Positions 9,030-17,596 of a stretch of 64,000 bases of DNA are shown in pieces. Numbering within the stretch: position 1 is the stretch's first letter; each line of letters starts with the position of its first letter. The stretch covers positions 689,501 through 753,500 of the forward strand of contig NZ_PREV01000026.1 of the NCBI RefSeq assembly GCF_002959965.1, read 5' to 3'. The notes beneath the pieces were generated by a model. It made no database searches and was not told where the DNA came from. It saw only the letters and a program-made list of their open reading frames with translations. The stretch is from Microbulbifer pacificus. Lineage in GTDB: Bacteria > Pseudomonadota > Gammaproteobacteria > Pseudomonadales > Cellvibrionaceae. The position numbers were made by a program, and so were the translations under genes.

Positions 9030-10760
9030 ATGAACAGCACACTGACACTGGACATTGGCCAGCACAGCAGCGCCGGCCTCAAAGCGGAAAACCAGGACAG
9101 CTGCGGGGCACGCCTGCCGGCGGAGCCGCAGCTCGGTCTGAAAGGCGCGACCTTTGCCATTGCCGACGGTATCAGCTCGAGTCCGGTGAGCGCCGCGGCC
9201 AGTGAAACCGCGGTAAAAAGCTTTATCGACGACTACTACTGTACCTCCGATGGCTGGAGTGTGCAGAGCGCCGCGGAGCAGGTACTGAAAGCCACCAACG
9301 CCTGGCTCTACGGCCAGACCCGACAGAGTCCCTACCGCTATGACAAAGACAAGGGTTACGTCTGCACCTTCAGCGCCGTCATTCTGCATGGCAACGAGGC
9401 GCATCTGTTTCACCTCGGCGATTCGCGGATTTACCGGCTGCGCCATGGCAGCCTGGAACAACTCACCCACGATCATCGCGTGTGGCTGGGCGAGCAGAAC
9501 AGCTATCTGAGCCGAGCGCTCGGTGTGAAACCCCAGCTGGAGATCGACTACCGTCGCGAAACGCTGGAATCCGGTGACCTGTTTATTCTCAGCACCGACG
9601 GTGTGCACGAATCCCTCTCGCAGCAGACACTGATCGAACATATCGAGCAGCAGAAAGACTGCCTCGACAAAGCCGCAAAAAACCTGGTGGCCGCAGCGCT
9701 CGCCAATGGCAGTAACGACAATCTCACGGTGCAACTGGTGAGGGTCAACCGTGTGCCAGAGGCAAAGCCCGAGCTTGTAGAGCAGGCTGGCACCCTGCCG
9801 CTGCCACCGTTGCTGAACAGCGGCGATGAATTCGACGGTTACGTCATCGAGCGCGAAATTCACGCAAGCAGCCGCAGCCATGTATATCTTGCCACCGACC
9901 GCTCCAGCGGCCGCCGGGTAATTCTGAAAACGCCCTCCATCGATCTCTCCGACAACCCGGCTTATCTCGAGCGCTTACTGAGGGAAGAGTGGGTGGCCCG
10001 GCGTGTGAACAGCGCTCATGTGGTGCGCGCGGCGACCACCCACCGTCCGCGGAATTTTCTCTACACCGCGATGGAGGTGGTGGAGGGGCAGACACTGCAG
10101 CAGTGGATGACGGACAACCCGGATCCCGGCCTCGAAGCCGTGCGCGGTATCGTCGAGCAGATCGCGCGGGGCCTGCAGGCGCTGCACCGGGCGGAAATCC
10201 TGCACCAGGATCTGCGCCCGGAAAATATAATGATCAGCTGCGCCGGCACCGTCACTCTGATTGATCTCGGTTCCGCGCGCGTCGCCGGTATCGCGGAGGC
10301 CGCGGAAGAAAATGGCCAGCTGATTCTCGGCACGGCACTCTACAGCGCGCCGGAATATTTTCTCGGCGACGGGGGCACGCCGCGTTCGGACCTGTTTTCC
10401 CTCGCGGTGCTCACCTATCACCTGCTCTCGGGGGAATTCCCCTACGGCACCCAGGTGGCCCGCTGCCATACCGTGGCCGCGCAGCACAAGCTGCGCTACC
10501 GCAGTGTGCTGAGCGAGTCCCGCGCGATTCCCGCATGGATCGACGCCACCCTTAAAAGAGCACTGCAACCGAACCCGCTGCGCCGCCACGAGGCGCTGTC
10601 GGAATTTGTGTACGAACTGCGCCACCCGAATCCCGAATACCGGACCGCCACCCGTCCGCCTTTGATGGAGCGTTACCCGGTGCGTTTCTGGCAGTCGGTG
10701 AGTGGCGTTCTACTGCTCGTTATCGTTTATCTGTTGAGCCTGATTTCCAGCGCGATCTGA
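9030..10760 (+). CDS. Bifunctional PP2C phosphatase / Ser-Thr protein kinase, membrane anchored
   Basis: 576 residues that fuse opposing activities. A PP2C phosphatase domain (about 1-240) carries the metal-binding motifs FAIADGISS, HLGDSRIYR and STDGVHE. An eukaryotic-like kinase domain follows (about 265-525), with Lys300 in VILKTP, HQDLRPEN (Asp394) in place of HRD and DLG (412-414) in place of DFG. One transmembrane helix closes the protein (about 549-570). The substitutions keep the catalytic Lys and Asp residues, so kinase activity is plausible. It lies between nirC and cynS and may control nitrogen-source uptake, which is inference from position. Confidence 0.9.
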   Translation: MNSTLTLDIGQHSSAGLKAENQDSCGARLPAEPQLGLKGATFAIADGISSSPVSAAASETAVKSFIDDYYCTSDGWSVQSAAEQVLKATNAWLYGQTRQSPYRYDKDKGYVCTFSAVILHGNEAHLFHLGDSRIYRLRHGSLEQLTHDHRVWLGEQNSYLSRALGVKPQLEIDYRRETLESGDLFILSTDGVHESLSQQTLIEHIEQQKDCLDKAAKNLVAAALANGSNDNLTVQLVRVNRVPEAKPELVEQAGTLPLPPLLNSGDEFDGYVIEREIHASSRSHVYLATDRSSGRRVILKTPSIDLSDNPAYLERLLREEWVARRVNSAHVVRAATTHRPRNFLYTAMEVVEGQTLQQWMTDNPDPGLEAVRGIVEQIARGLQALHRAEILHQDLRPENIMISCAGTVTLIDLGSARVAGIAEAAEENGQLILGTALYSAPEYFLGDGGTPRSDLFSLAVLTYHLLSGEFPYGTQVARCHTVAAQHKLRYRSVLSESRAIPAWIDATLKRALQPNPLRRHEALSEFVYELRHPNPEYRTATRPPLMERYPVRFWQSVSGVLLLVIVYLLSLISSAI

Positions 10761-10791
10761 AATTAAAAACCGTCACTCAAGGAGAAATGCC

Positions 10792-11241
10792 ATGATCAGC
10801 AATCGCCAGCAAGTTACCGAAATGATCCTCGCCGCCAAGGTCCAGAAGGACCTGAAATGGTCCCAGGTGGCCGATGCCATCGGCCTGTCGAAGGAGTGGA
10901 CCACCGCCGCCTGCCTGGGGCAGATGACCTTCAACAAACAACAGGCCGAAATTGTCGGCGAACTGTTTGACCTGAATGACGAGGCCATCGCCTGGCTGCA
11001 GATCGTACCCTACAAAGGCTCGCTGCCCACTGCGGTGCCCACGGACCCGCTGATCTACCGCCTGTACGAACTGGTGAGCGTGTACGGCACCACTATCAAG
11101 GAGCTGATTCACGAGGAGTTCGGCGATGGCATTATGAGCGCCATCGATTTCTCCATGGATATCCAGCGCGAAGAGGATCCCAAGGGCGACCGCGTGAATA
11201 TGGTGATGTCCGGCAAATTCCTGCCCTACAAATCCTACTGA
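10792..11241 (+). CDS. cynS: Cyanate hydratase (cyanase)
   Basis: Converts cyanate plus bicarbonate to ammonia and CO2. The 149-residue protein has the usual length, an N-terminal helix-turn-helix-like domain and a C-terminal catalytic domain. The family catalytic residues are at Arg90, Glu93 and Ser116, with the same spacing as Arg96, Glu99 and Ser122 of E. coli CynS. AAGGAG lies 8 bases upstream of ATG 10792. It is third in the nirC - phosphatase/kinase - cynS run, so ammonia from cyanate probably belongs to the same nitrogen response. Confidence 0.97.
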   Translation: MISNRQQVTEMILAAKVQKDLKWSQVADAIGLSKEWTTAACLGQMTFNKQQAEIVGELFDLNDEAIAWLQIVPYKGSLPTAVPTDPLIYRLYELVSVYGTTIKELIHEEFGDGIMSAIDFSMDIQREEDPKGDRVNMVMSGKFLPYKSY

Positions 11242-11258
11242 ACCATTGAAATTGCCCT

Positions 11259-11288
11259 GACGCTGGCGGCCGCTGTGCCGCCGGCGTC
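11259..11288 (+). terminator. Hairpin after cynS
   Basis: A 12-base stem with one G-U pair: GACGCTGGCGGC and GCCGCCGGCGTC around CGCTGT. It lies 17 bases after the cynS stop. No U-tract follows, so termination may be weak. Confidence 0.5.
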
Positions 11289-11371
11289 ACACGGTGTCAT
11301 ACTGGCGCAACCTCCCGCTGCCAGACTCGCTACAATACCGGTCCCGAAACCTTTCCGAATCGGCCCGAACC

Positions 11372-12259
11372 ATGAGTCTGAGCACGCTTTCCTCCTCTCC
11401 CTCACCCAATGAAAACGCGGTTGCCGATACCGGGTTATCCACGGATCTGGCTGCACAGCAACTGGCAGACTTCATTCGCCGTTATCCGCGGCTTACGGTG
11501 CTGACCGGAGCCGGTGTGAGCACGGATTCCGGCATTCCCGATTACCGCGACCGCAACGGTCAGTGGAAGCGCAAGCCGCCGGTGGATCATCGCGACTTTA
11601 TGGCGAGCTCGGCGACCCGCCAGCGCTACTGGGGGCGCGCGTTGATCGGCTGGCCGGTAATCCGCAATTCGGCGCCGAACCCGGCGCATTTTCATTTGGC
11701 AGAGCTGGAGCGCCGCGGGCATATCCAGTTGTTGATTACACAGAATGTGGATCGGCTGCATCAGCGTGCGGGCAGTGCGAGGGTGATCGATCTGCACGGG
11801 CGCGCGGATGAGATCCGATGTATGGCCTGCGATTACCGGGCGATGCGGCAGGTGGTGCACGATCGCAGTTACGACCTGAATCCGGATTTCCGCCACTACA
11901 CGGCGGAGACGGCGCCGGATGGGGATGCGGATCTGGAGGTGGATTTCAGCAGCTTCCGGGTGGCGGATTGTCCGGATTGCTCGGGCATCCTCAAGCCGGA
12001 TGTGGTGTTTTTTGGGGACAATGTGCCGAAGGAGCGGGTGCAGTTGGCGATGGATGCGCTGCGGGCGAGTGATGGGCTGCTGGTGGTGGGTTCTTCGTTG
12101 ATGGTGTATTCGGGGTTCCGGTTTTGTCGTTATGCGAAGGAGTGGGGCAAGCCGATCGCGGCGTTGAATTTTGGCAAGACGCGGGCGGATGATTTGATAG
12201 ATCTGAAATTGAGTGCGGGGATTGGGGAGACGTTGGCTGCTACTCTATCGCTTCTCTAA
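11372..12259 (+). CDS. Sir2-family NAD-dependent protein deacylase
   Basis: 295 residues with all sirtuin landmarks: GAGVST (46-51), SGIPDYRD, TQNVDRLH (123-130), the catalytic His in LHG (142) and a zinc site of two Cys pairs (C150/C153 and a later CPDC). The overall arrangement resembles class II (SIRT4-like) sirtuins, which is inference. The frame is open from 11294 with a GTG, but ATG 11372 gives a start close to the family N-terminus; the ribosome-binding site is weak for both. It is not obviously part of the nitrogen operon. Confidence 0.9.
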   Translation: MSLSTLSSSPSPNENAVADTGLSTDLAAQQLADFIRRYPRLTVLTGAGVSTDSGIPDYRDRNGQWKRKPPVDHRDFMASSATRQRYWGRALIGWPVIRNSAPNPAHFHLAELERRGHIQLLITQNVDRLHQRAGSARVIDLHGRADEIRCMACDYRAMRQVVHDRSYDLNPDFRHYTAETAPDGDADLEVDFSSFRVADCPDCSGILKPDVVFFGDNVPKERVQLAMDALRASDGLLVVGSSLMVYSGFRFCRYAKEWGKPIAALNFGKTRADDLIDLKLSAGIGETLAATLSLL

Positions 12260-12303
12260 GGCTCCGATAACTTCGTAAGATACTTTGGCAGCGGCCGGTC
12301 ACT

Positions 12304-12407
12304 GGGCCGGACATTTCAAAGCCGCTGTGAATACCCGCAAGCGGGCCCGGCCGCGCCATCGCGGCGCCTTCGGCCCCTGTTTCCGACAGTTTTGAAATGT
12401 CCGGCCC
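12304..12407. repeat. 17-bp perfect inverted repeat between convergent genes
   Basis: Arms at 12304-12320 and 12391-12407 are perfect complements (starting GGGCCGGACATTTC) and enclose a 70-base GC-rich centre that can itself fold. It lies between the ends of the sirtuin and yghU genes. It may be a bidirectional terminator or an intergenic repeat; no second copy is in the window. Confidence 0.6.
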
Positions 12408-12440
12408 TGAGCCCGTCCTGCGCTTTACAGAGTAAAATTC

Positions 12441-13319
12441 TTAATTACCTTCTGATTCACCAATCTTGTCTTGCGTGCGCAATTCGAAGTCACTTGCGTC
12501 ATGCCGCTCGTGCAATTGCTCAGCAGGCTCCCCCCAGGTCCGGTTCACCATTTTTCCACGCTGTACCGCAGGCCTCGCCGCAATCTCGTCTACCCAGCGA
12601 ATGACATTTCTGTAGGTATGCGCTTCAAGGAATTCTGCCGCCTCGTACGCCTGGTTTTTCGCCACCGCGCCATACCAGGGCCAAATGGCCATGTCGGCGA
12701 TGGTGTACTCCTTTCCCGCCACAAATTGATGCTGCGCGAGCTGGCGGTCGAGGACGTCGAACTGGCGTTTGACTTCCATGGTGTAGCGGTTGATCGGGTA
12801 TTCGTATTTTTCCGGTGCGTAGGCGTAGAAGTGGCCAAAACCGCCGCCAAGGAATGGCGCGGCACCCATTTGCCAGAAAAGCCAGTTGAGGGTTTCGGTG
12901 CGCTGTTCCGGGGTGTGCGGGAGGAAGGCGCCGAATTTTTCCGCCAGATACAGGAGGATGGAACCGGATTCGAATACACGGATTGGCGGGGTGGTACTGT
13001 GGTCCACCAGAGCGGGGATTTTGGAGTTGGGGTTGATGTCGACGAAGCCGCTGCTGAACTGGTCGCCTTCCATGATGCGGATCAGGTGAGCGTCGTACTC
13101 AGCGCCTTCGTGCCCCAGTTCCAGCAATTCTTCCAGCATGATGGTGGCTTTCACGCCATTGGGTGTGGCCAGTGAGTAGAGCTGCATGGGGTGTTTGCCC
13201 ACGGGCAGCTCTTTGTCATGGGTGGGACCAGCGATGGGACGGTTGATATTGGCGAACTGGCCGCCGCTTTCCGCATCCCACTTCCAGACCTTTGGGGGCG
13301 TGTAGTTGTTGTCAGACAT
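12441..13319 (-). CDS. yghU: YghU-type glutathione S-transferase / disulfide-bond reductase
   Basis: 292 residues with strong remembered similarity to E. coli YghU along the whole length. Shared blocks include the N-terminal KVWKWD, FANINRP and PVGKHPMQLYSL segments, FESGSILLYLAEKFG and the C-terminal EQLHERHDASDFE. YghU is a nu-class GST that binds two glutathiones and reduces disulfides (family knowledge). It is full length. The thioredoxin-like domain occupies about 45-130 and the helical domain about 140-270. It converges with the sirtuin gene. Confidence 0.95.
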   Translation of the reverse strand: MSDNNYTPPKVWKWDAESGGQFANINRPIAGPTHDKELPVGKHPMQLYSLATPNGVKATIMLEELLELGHEGAEYDAHLIRIMEGDQFSSGFVDINPNSKIPALVDHSTTPPIRVFESGSILLYLAEKFGAFLPHTPEQRTETLNWLFWQMGAAPFLGGGFGHFYAYAPEKYEYPINRYTMEVKRQFDVLDRQLAQHQFVAGKEYTIADMAIWPWYGAVAKNQAYEAAEFLEAHTYRNVIRWVDEIAARPAVQRGKMVNRTWGEPAEQLHERHDASDFELRTQDKIGESEGN

Positions 13320-13379
13320 TGAAACGACTCCTGATGTTTCCCGTGAGATCCACCTTAGTTTTGGGGCGGAATCGGGCAG

Positions 13380-13850
13380 TTAAAGGGCGAGCGTTAAAAA
13401 CAGGCTGTTCGGGTCTTCTTTGTAGTTGGCGAACGGAGAACAGGGCTCGAAGCCAAAGCGCTGGTACAGACGATGCGCTTGCCTGAAGAATGCCATCGAA
13501 CCGGTTTCGAGACTCAGACGTGTATATCCTCGCCTTTTCGCCTCTTCAATGAGATGCTGCAACATAGCACTGCCAACACCCCTGCCCCGCGCATCCGCGC
13601 CGGTGCGCATGGATTTTATCTCAGCGTGGACTGCCGAGAGTTCTTTCAGTGCCCCGCAGCCGACCAGAGCACCGTCACAATACACTGACCAGAAGGTAAT
13701 CTCCGGATGGCGCAGTCCGTCCAGGTCCAGCGCGTGTTTGCTTTCAGGAGGCGAGGTCGCGCGCATATCGTCGATATGGGCCTGTAAAAAAGCCGCGATT
13801 TCTGGCCCGGCCAAATTATCCAGAACAATTTTGAGATTTCCACAAGACAT
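13380..13850 (-). CDS. GNAT-family N-acetyltransferase
   Basis: 156 residues with the GNAT acetyl-CoA loop RGRGVGSAMLQHL (about 92-104) and the typical following LSLETGSMAFFRQAHRLYQRFGF block. The latter is common in the PhnO/YsnE-like subgroup. I start at ATG 13850, with AGGAAA upstream, rather than at codons 27 positions earlier. The acceptor substrate is unknown. It lies 60 bases beyond the yghU start on the same strand and may share a transcript. Confidence 0.85.
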   Translation of the reverse strand: MSCGNLKIVLDNLAGPEIAAFLQAHIDDMRATSPPESKHALDLDGLRHPEITFWSVYCDGALVGCGALKELSAVHAEIKSMRTGADARGRGVGSAMLQHLIEEAKRRGYTRLSLETGSMAFFRQAHRLYQRFGFEPCSPFANYKEDPNSLFLTLAL

Positions 13851-14043
13851 TCGAATGCATTTCCTGAAGGCCAATAATTTGGGCCTATCGTACCAATTTA
13901 ATTTTTTTCTCCAAGCAGATTTACCCACCAAAACAGGACGTAATCAGTAGATACAGCAGACTCGATTCGATAGACTCCGGCACAGGCTCGAAATCGGATT
14001 TCAACGAGCATTGTTCCAGCACTTGATCAAAAGGAAACAGCGG

Positions 14044-15261
14044 ATGTTTTCCAACACTCCCATTAAGCGCGAACTGCGTATCGCCGGCAATCACTCCGGC
14101 AAACCCGTCACAGTCACTCCCCAGGCAGAGCCCATCTACCACGAACTGGTCAAACTTGCCCGCCGCGGCAACCACTGGGCCCAGATCACCGTCAACGCAA
14201 TCAATCAGCTGGCTTCAGGCCGCCTGCACCAGAACAATATCTTTATCAAACCCAGCGCCATGAACAAAGGTGGTACAGAAGAGTTTGTAATGATCCTGCC
14301 GGGTTGCAAGGTGACAGTAGAGAAACTGGAGAGAGATGGGTTCCGGATTCTGTTTTTTGAGGCGGATCTGAATTATGGGGAGTTGATTGATAGAGAGCTA
14401 AAGCCCGGCCTTTATAGTGCAAAAAAAGTGGCGGGCGAATGGCTGGCTAAGCTAAGGAAGAGCGGCAAGATTGAACCCGATAAGCATCGGGTCATTTCCG
14501 TTTGTGATAGCAATCATGAAGATCCAGGTACTGCAGCTGGCACATCCGCCAACAGAATATCTTCCTCTTCATTGTCCGGAGGCGGGGTGACTATTGACAG
14601 CGAAGGCTTCGACTTGCATTACACGCCAAGCAAACGGACACTCGGCAGCCTTCGCAACTACAGGGATGCTATTCGGCCGTTGGAAAATCAGAAAATTCAT
14701 GAATCTTCAATCCTGCTCGCGAAAACCATGTATGACGCACGTGAAATCAAGGGAGTACGCTGGATTTCTGAGTTCGGCGGCTCCGCAGTATTAACCCAGG
14801 CCATGAAAATCCTTGCCGACCAGAATATTCTGCTAAAGCAGCACTATGTGTTTCTGGTCAACCCTACCACATCACCTAATATTGCCTATAAAGCAGCACA
14901 GGCGGCAGGCCTGAATTTCGACCGAAAATTCAGCAGTACTGATATTCTGAATTATGTTGGCAACCGGGATCAGCTGGAAGTTATTCTTAACCGCCTGCGC
15001 TACGAAAAGAAAAATTACAGTCTTTCCAAGGCATCTGCAGACGTCCTTGAGCATGCTAGAAGTCTGCAGGGTGCTGGGGCGTTTATGGGGACTCTGGCCG
15101 CAACCGCCGGACTTTCGGTCAGCGCCCCGGCTTCCGCGGCCGCATTTCTTACCGCACTTGGTGCGGCAGCGGCCACTGCAATTGGTATAGGAGAAATGGG
15201 TAATGCCATGATCAGGGCATGGCTACCTAAATACCATGACAGATTGAAAAGTAAATTCTGA
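14044..15261 (+). CDS. Unknown protein with hydrophobic Ala-rich C-terminal segment
   Basis: 405 residues that I do not recognise. The N-terminal 160 residues are mixed alpha/beta, followed by a Ser/Gly-rich linker (about 175-190). The C-terminal part has a strongly hydrophobic Ala/Gly-rich stretch (about 338-385) that could be one or two membrane helices. The start is ATG 14044 after AAAAGGAAA. The stop codon shares one base with the start of the next gene, so the two are translationally coupled. Base composition is visibly more AT-rich than the flanking genes. A membrane-acting toxin-like role is possible from the layout only. Confidence 0.6.
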   Translation: MFSNTPIKRELRIAGNHSGKPVTVTPQAEPIYHELVKLARRGNHWAQITVNAINQLASGRLHQNNIFIKPSAMNKGGTEEFVMILPGCKVTVEKLERDGFRILFFEADLNYGELIDRELKPGLYSAKKVAGEWLAKLRKSGKIEPDKHRVISVCDSNHEDPGTAAGTSANRISSSSLSGGGVTIDSEGFDLHYTPSKRTLGSLRNYRDAIRPLENQKIHESSILLAKTMYDAREIKGVRWISEFGGSAVLTQAMKILADQNILLKQHYVFLVNPTTSPNIAYKAAQAAGLNFDRKFSSTDILNYVGNRDQLEVILNRLRYEKKNYSLSKASADVLEHARSLQGAGAFMGTLAATAGLSVSAPASAAAFLTALGAAAATAIGIGEMGNAMIRAWLPKYHDRLKSKF

Positions 15262-16148
15262 TGCTCGACCTTATTAAAAATTCTTCTCTCAAATTAAGAG
15301 AATTTGAAGGCACTTGTGTCCCCCGTGGCCCAGCGATTGGAAACGCGCGACCCGTCGTCATTCGTCTACCGCAAGGGCTACTTGGGATAGATCTCCCCAA
15401 ACACCAACCCATGCGAAATGAAAGTGCCGAAGAGCTGAGAATCGTCAAGGACGTGGAAGCACTTATCGGACATGCTCACAGTACTAATTCAATGCCCAGC
15501 CAAAGTTGGGAGCACGCACCCATCGGCAATCGGAAATGGGCTTTTTACGGCCCCTGGTTCAGTGGATTCATGGGGCAGGTGAATTTTCACATCGAAGGCC
15601 TGAATCTGGCCAAGCCGAATAGCAAACTCAATTTTTTGCACCCCAATGGTTTTGAAAACGGGGTCTTGGGCTACCTTTCAGCGGTTTGGGGGCACGAGCT
15701 TCACGACGAAGCCCAAAGCACTCCGTATTACCAATCCCCCATCGACTGGAAACCAATTCGAATACTGCCGGTACCTGCAGTGCAATTTGACGTTCGGGAG
15801 ACAGTCACTTCCGGGGCGCGCTACCGCAAAGTGTTTTTCCCTGTATCCCATGACAAGCTGATCCATATTCACTTTTCATACCGCCAAGCCTGTGCTGGCT
15901 CTCAAGAAGAAAAAGACCAGAAAATCGATCCAAAACCCATGCAGAACCTGATCGACAACATTATCCGCAGCATCCAGCTTACCCCCTCTCCCCAGCTGGA
16001 AGCCGAGCTCGCGGAAATCCGTAAAACCTGCCCGAATCTCAGTGTCAGCCCCGAGTGTGCCCCCTTAAAGTGGCCAGCGGATGTGGACAAGGACGGCATC
16101 ACCATTCTCGAGTACGACAAACACCGCTACGCAGCACCCGGTCGTTGA
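15261..16148 (+). CDS. Unknown protein coupled to the preceding gene
   Basis: 295 residues, not recognised. No signal peptide or clear membrane helix is visible. It is rich in aromatic residues (WAFYGPWFSGFMGQVNF and further Trp/His blocks), and its C-terminus has CP and EC pairs. Its ATG overlaps the TGA of the previous gene by one base. A two-gene unit of a protein with a hydrophobic segment followed by a soluble partner would fit effector/immunity or toxin/antitoxin-like pairs. It would equally fit an ordinary two-subunit system. No export signature or adjacent secretion gene supports the first idea. Confidence 0.6.
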   Translation: MLDLIKNSSLKLREFEGTCVPRGPAIGNARPVVIRLPQGLLGIDLPKHQPMRNESAEELRIVKDVEALIGHAHSTNSMPSQSWEHAPIGNRKWAFYGPWFSGFMGQVNFHIEGLNLAKPNSKLNFLHPNGFENGVLGYLSAVWGHELHDEAQSTPYYQSPIDWKPIRILPVPAVQFDVRETVTSGARYRKVFFPVSHDKLIHIHFSYRQACAGSQEEKDQKIDPKPMQNLIDNIIRSIQLTPSPQLEAELAEIRKTCPNLSVSPECAPLKWPADVDKDGITILEYDKHRYAAPGR

Positions 16149-16175
16149 GCGGGCCCCATATATCAGTCACGCCAC

Positions 16176-16205
16176 CCGGAGCCTGCACCACAGAGGCGGC
16201 TCCGG
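16176..16205 (+). terminator. Hairpin after the unknown gene pair
   Basis: Perfect 8-base arms CCGGAGCC (16176-16183) and GGCTCCGG (16198-16205) start 28 bases after the stop. There is no U-tract, so this is a weak terminator call. Confidence 0.4.
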
Positions 16206-16344
16206 GCCAGTCATTGTTGATGCCCCTCCGGCGCTCCCCCATAATACCGCCCCGAATTTCAAGCAATGCGTCGCCTGTCGCCAGTAGTCCGCAAGTGCCC
16301 TTGCCTGGCGGCTTGCTAGTCTTGCATTGACCGGCGCCCAATTT

Positions 16345-16358
16345 TTGACCTGCGTCAA
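16345..16358. promoter_or_regulatory. FNR/ANR-like palindrome upstream of rnfA
   Basis: TTGAC-CTGC-GTCAA is a perfect inverted repeat with 4-base spacing, close to the FNR/ANR consensus TTGAT-N4-ATCAA. It lies 42 bases upstream of the rnfA start. Oxygen-responsive control of Rnf is plausible. The match is by consensus only, and the inner C/G differ from the classic site. Confidence 0.45.
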
Positions 16359-16400
16359 TCCAGTACCCGGGGTCAGTGCGATGGCCCGAACGGAACGCCT

Positions 16401-16976
16401 ATGACCGAATTTACCGTCATCCTGCTCTCCACCATTCTGGTGAACAACTATGTGCTGGTGCAGTTCCTCGGCCTGTGCCCGTTTATGGGGGTCTCCAACA
16501 AGCTGGAGACGGCCATCGGCATGGCGGGGGCCACCACGTTTGTACTGACTCTGGCGGCGATCTGCTCCTACCTGGTGAATACCTACCTGCTCGAACCCTT
16601 CGGGATGGAGTATCTGCGCACTATTTCCTTCATTCTGGTGATCGCGGTGGTGGTGCAGTTCGCACGCATGTTCATAGAAAAGACCAGTCCGCTGCTGTAC
16701 CGGGTGCTGGGGGTCTTCCTTCCTCTTATCACCACCAACTGCGCGGTTCTGGGTGTGGCGCTGCAGAACACCATGAAGGCGAACAATTTTGTGCAGTCCA
16801 CCCTGTACGGCTTCGGCGCTGCGGTGGGCTTTTCACTGGTACTGATCCTGTTCTCCGCGATGCGCGAGCGTCTGGCGGTGGCGGATGTACCCAAGCCCTT
16901 CAAGGGCGCGGCCATCGGGATGATGACGGCGGGGCTGATGTCCCTGGCGTTTATGGGCTTCAGCGGATTGGTGTAA
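16401..16976 (+). CDS. rnfA: Rnf/Rsx complex subunit A
   Basis: 191-residue inner-membrane subunit with about six helices. It has the conserved start [24 protein letters not shown] and the [15 protein letters not shown] block shared with RnfE. Rnf couples electron transfer between ferredoxin and NAD to ion movement; its Rsx version keeps SoxR reduced (established). It is the first gene of a complete rnfABCDGE run. ATG 16401 is preceded by only a weak GGAAC. Confidence 0.96.
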   Translation: MTEFTVILLSTILVNNYVLVQFLGLCPFMGVSNKLETAIGMAGATTFVLTLAAICSYLVNTYLLEPFGMEYLRTISFILVIAVVVQFARMFIEKTSPLLYRVLGVFLPLITTNCAVLGVALQNTMKANNFVQSTLYGFGAAVGFSLVLILFSAMRERLAVADVPKPFKGAAIGMMTAGLMSLAFMGFSGLV

Positions 16977-16987
16977 GGGGGGCGACG

Positions 16988-17596
16988 ATGGACTGGTTGT
17001 CGGATGTTTCCACGCCACTGCTGATTCTCGGCGGTATGGCCCTGATATTCGGTGCCCTGCTGGGCTTTGCCGCGGTGCGCTTCAAGGTGGAAGGCGATCC
17101 CATCGTCGACCAGATCGACGCCCTGCTGCCGCAGACCCAGTGCGGCCAGTGCGGCCACCCGGGTTGCCGCCCCTACGCTGAGGCTATCGCCAATGGTGAG
17201 GCCATCAACAAGTGCCCTCCCGGCGGCCAGGCCACCATCAACGAACTGGCGAACCTGCTGGATGTGGAAGCGGTCCCGCTGGATGCCGAGCACGGTGTGG
17301 AAGACGTCAAAAAGGTAGCGTTTATCCGCGAAGCGGAGTGCATCGGCTGCACCAAGTGCATCCAGGCCTGCCCGGTGGATGCCATTGTCGGAGCCGCCAA
17401 GCAGATGCATACGGTGATCGTGGATGAGTGCACCGGTTGCGACCTGTGCGTGGAACCCTGCCCGGTGGACTGTATCGATATGGTGCCATTGGAAGTCACG
17501 CTGCAACGCTGGCACCCGAGCAAACCCAAAGACGGCATCCAATTGATCGCCAGTGACAGACCTGAACTGCACACCGATGACCGGAGTGCCGCATGA
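16988..17596 (+). CDS. rnfB: Rnf/Rsx complex iron-sulfur subunit B
   Basis: 202 residues. An N-terminal membrane anchor (about 10-30) is followed by the CGQCGHPGC...C cluster motif. Two ferredoxin-type 4Fe-4S motifs come next: [12 protein letters not shown] and [12 protein letters not shown]. It accepts electrons from or gives them to ferredoxin at the cytoplasmic face. ATG 16988 follows AAGGGGGG, 11 bases after rnfA. The stop overlaps rnfC as ATGA. A long upstream extension of the frame is the rnfA coding region read in another frame. Confidence 0.97.
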   Translation: MDWLSDVSTPLLILGGMALIFGALLGFAAVRFKVEGDPIVDQIDALLPQTQCGQCGHPGCRPYAEAIANGEAINKCPPGGQATINELANLLDVEAVPLDAEHGVEDVKKVAFIREAECIGCTKCIQACPVDAIVGAAKQMHTVIVDECTGCDLCVEPCPVDCIDMVPLEVTLQRWHPSKPKDGIQLIASDRPELHTDDRSAA

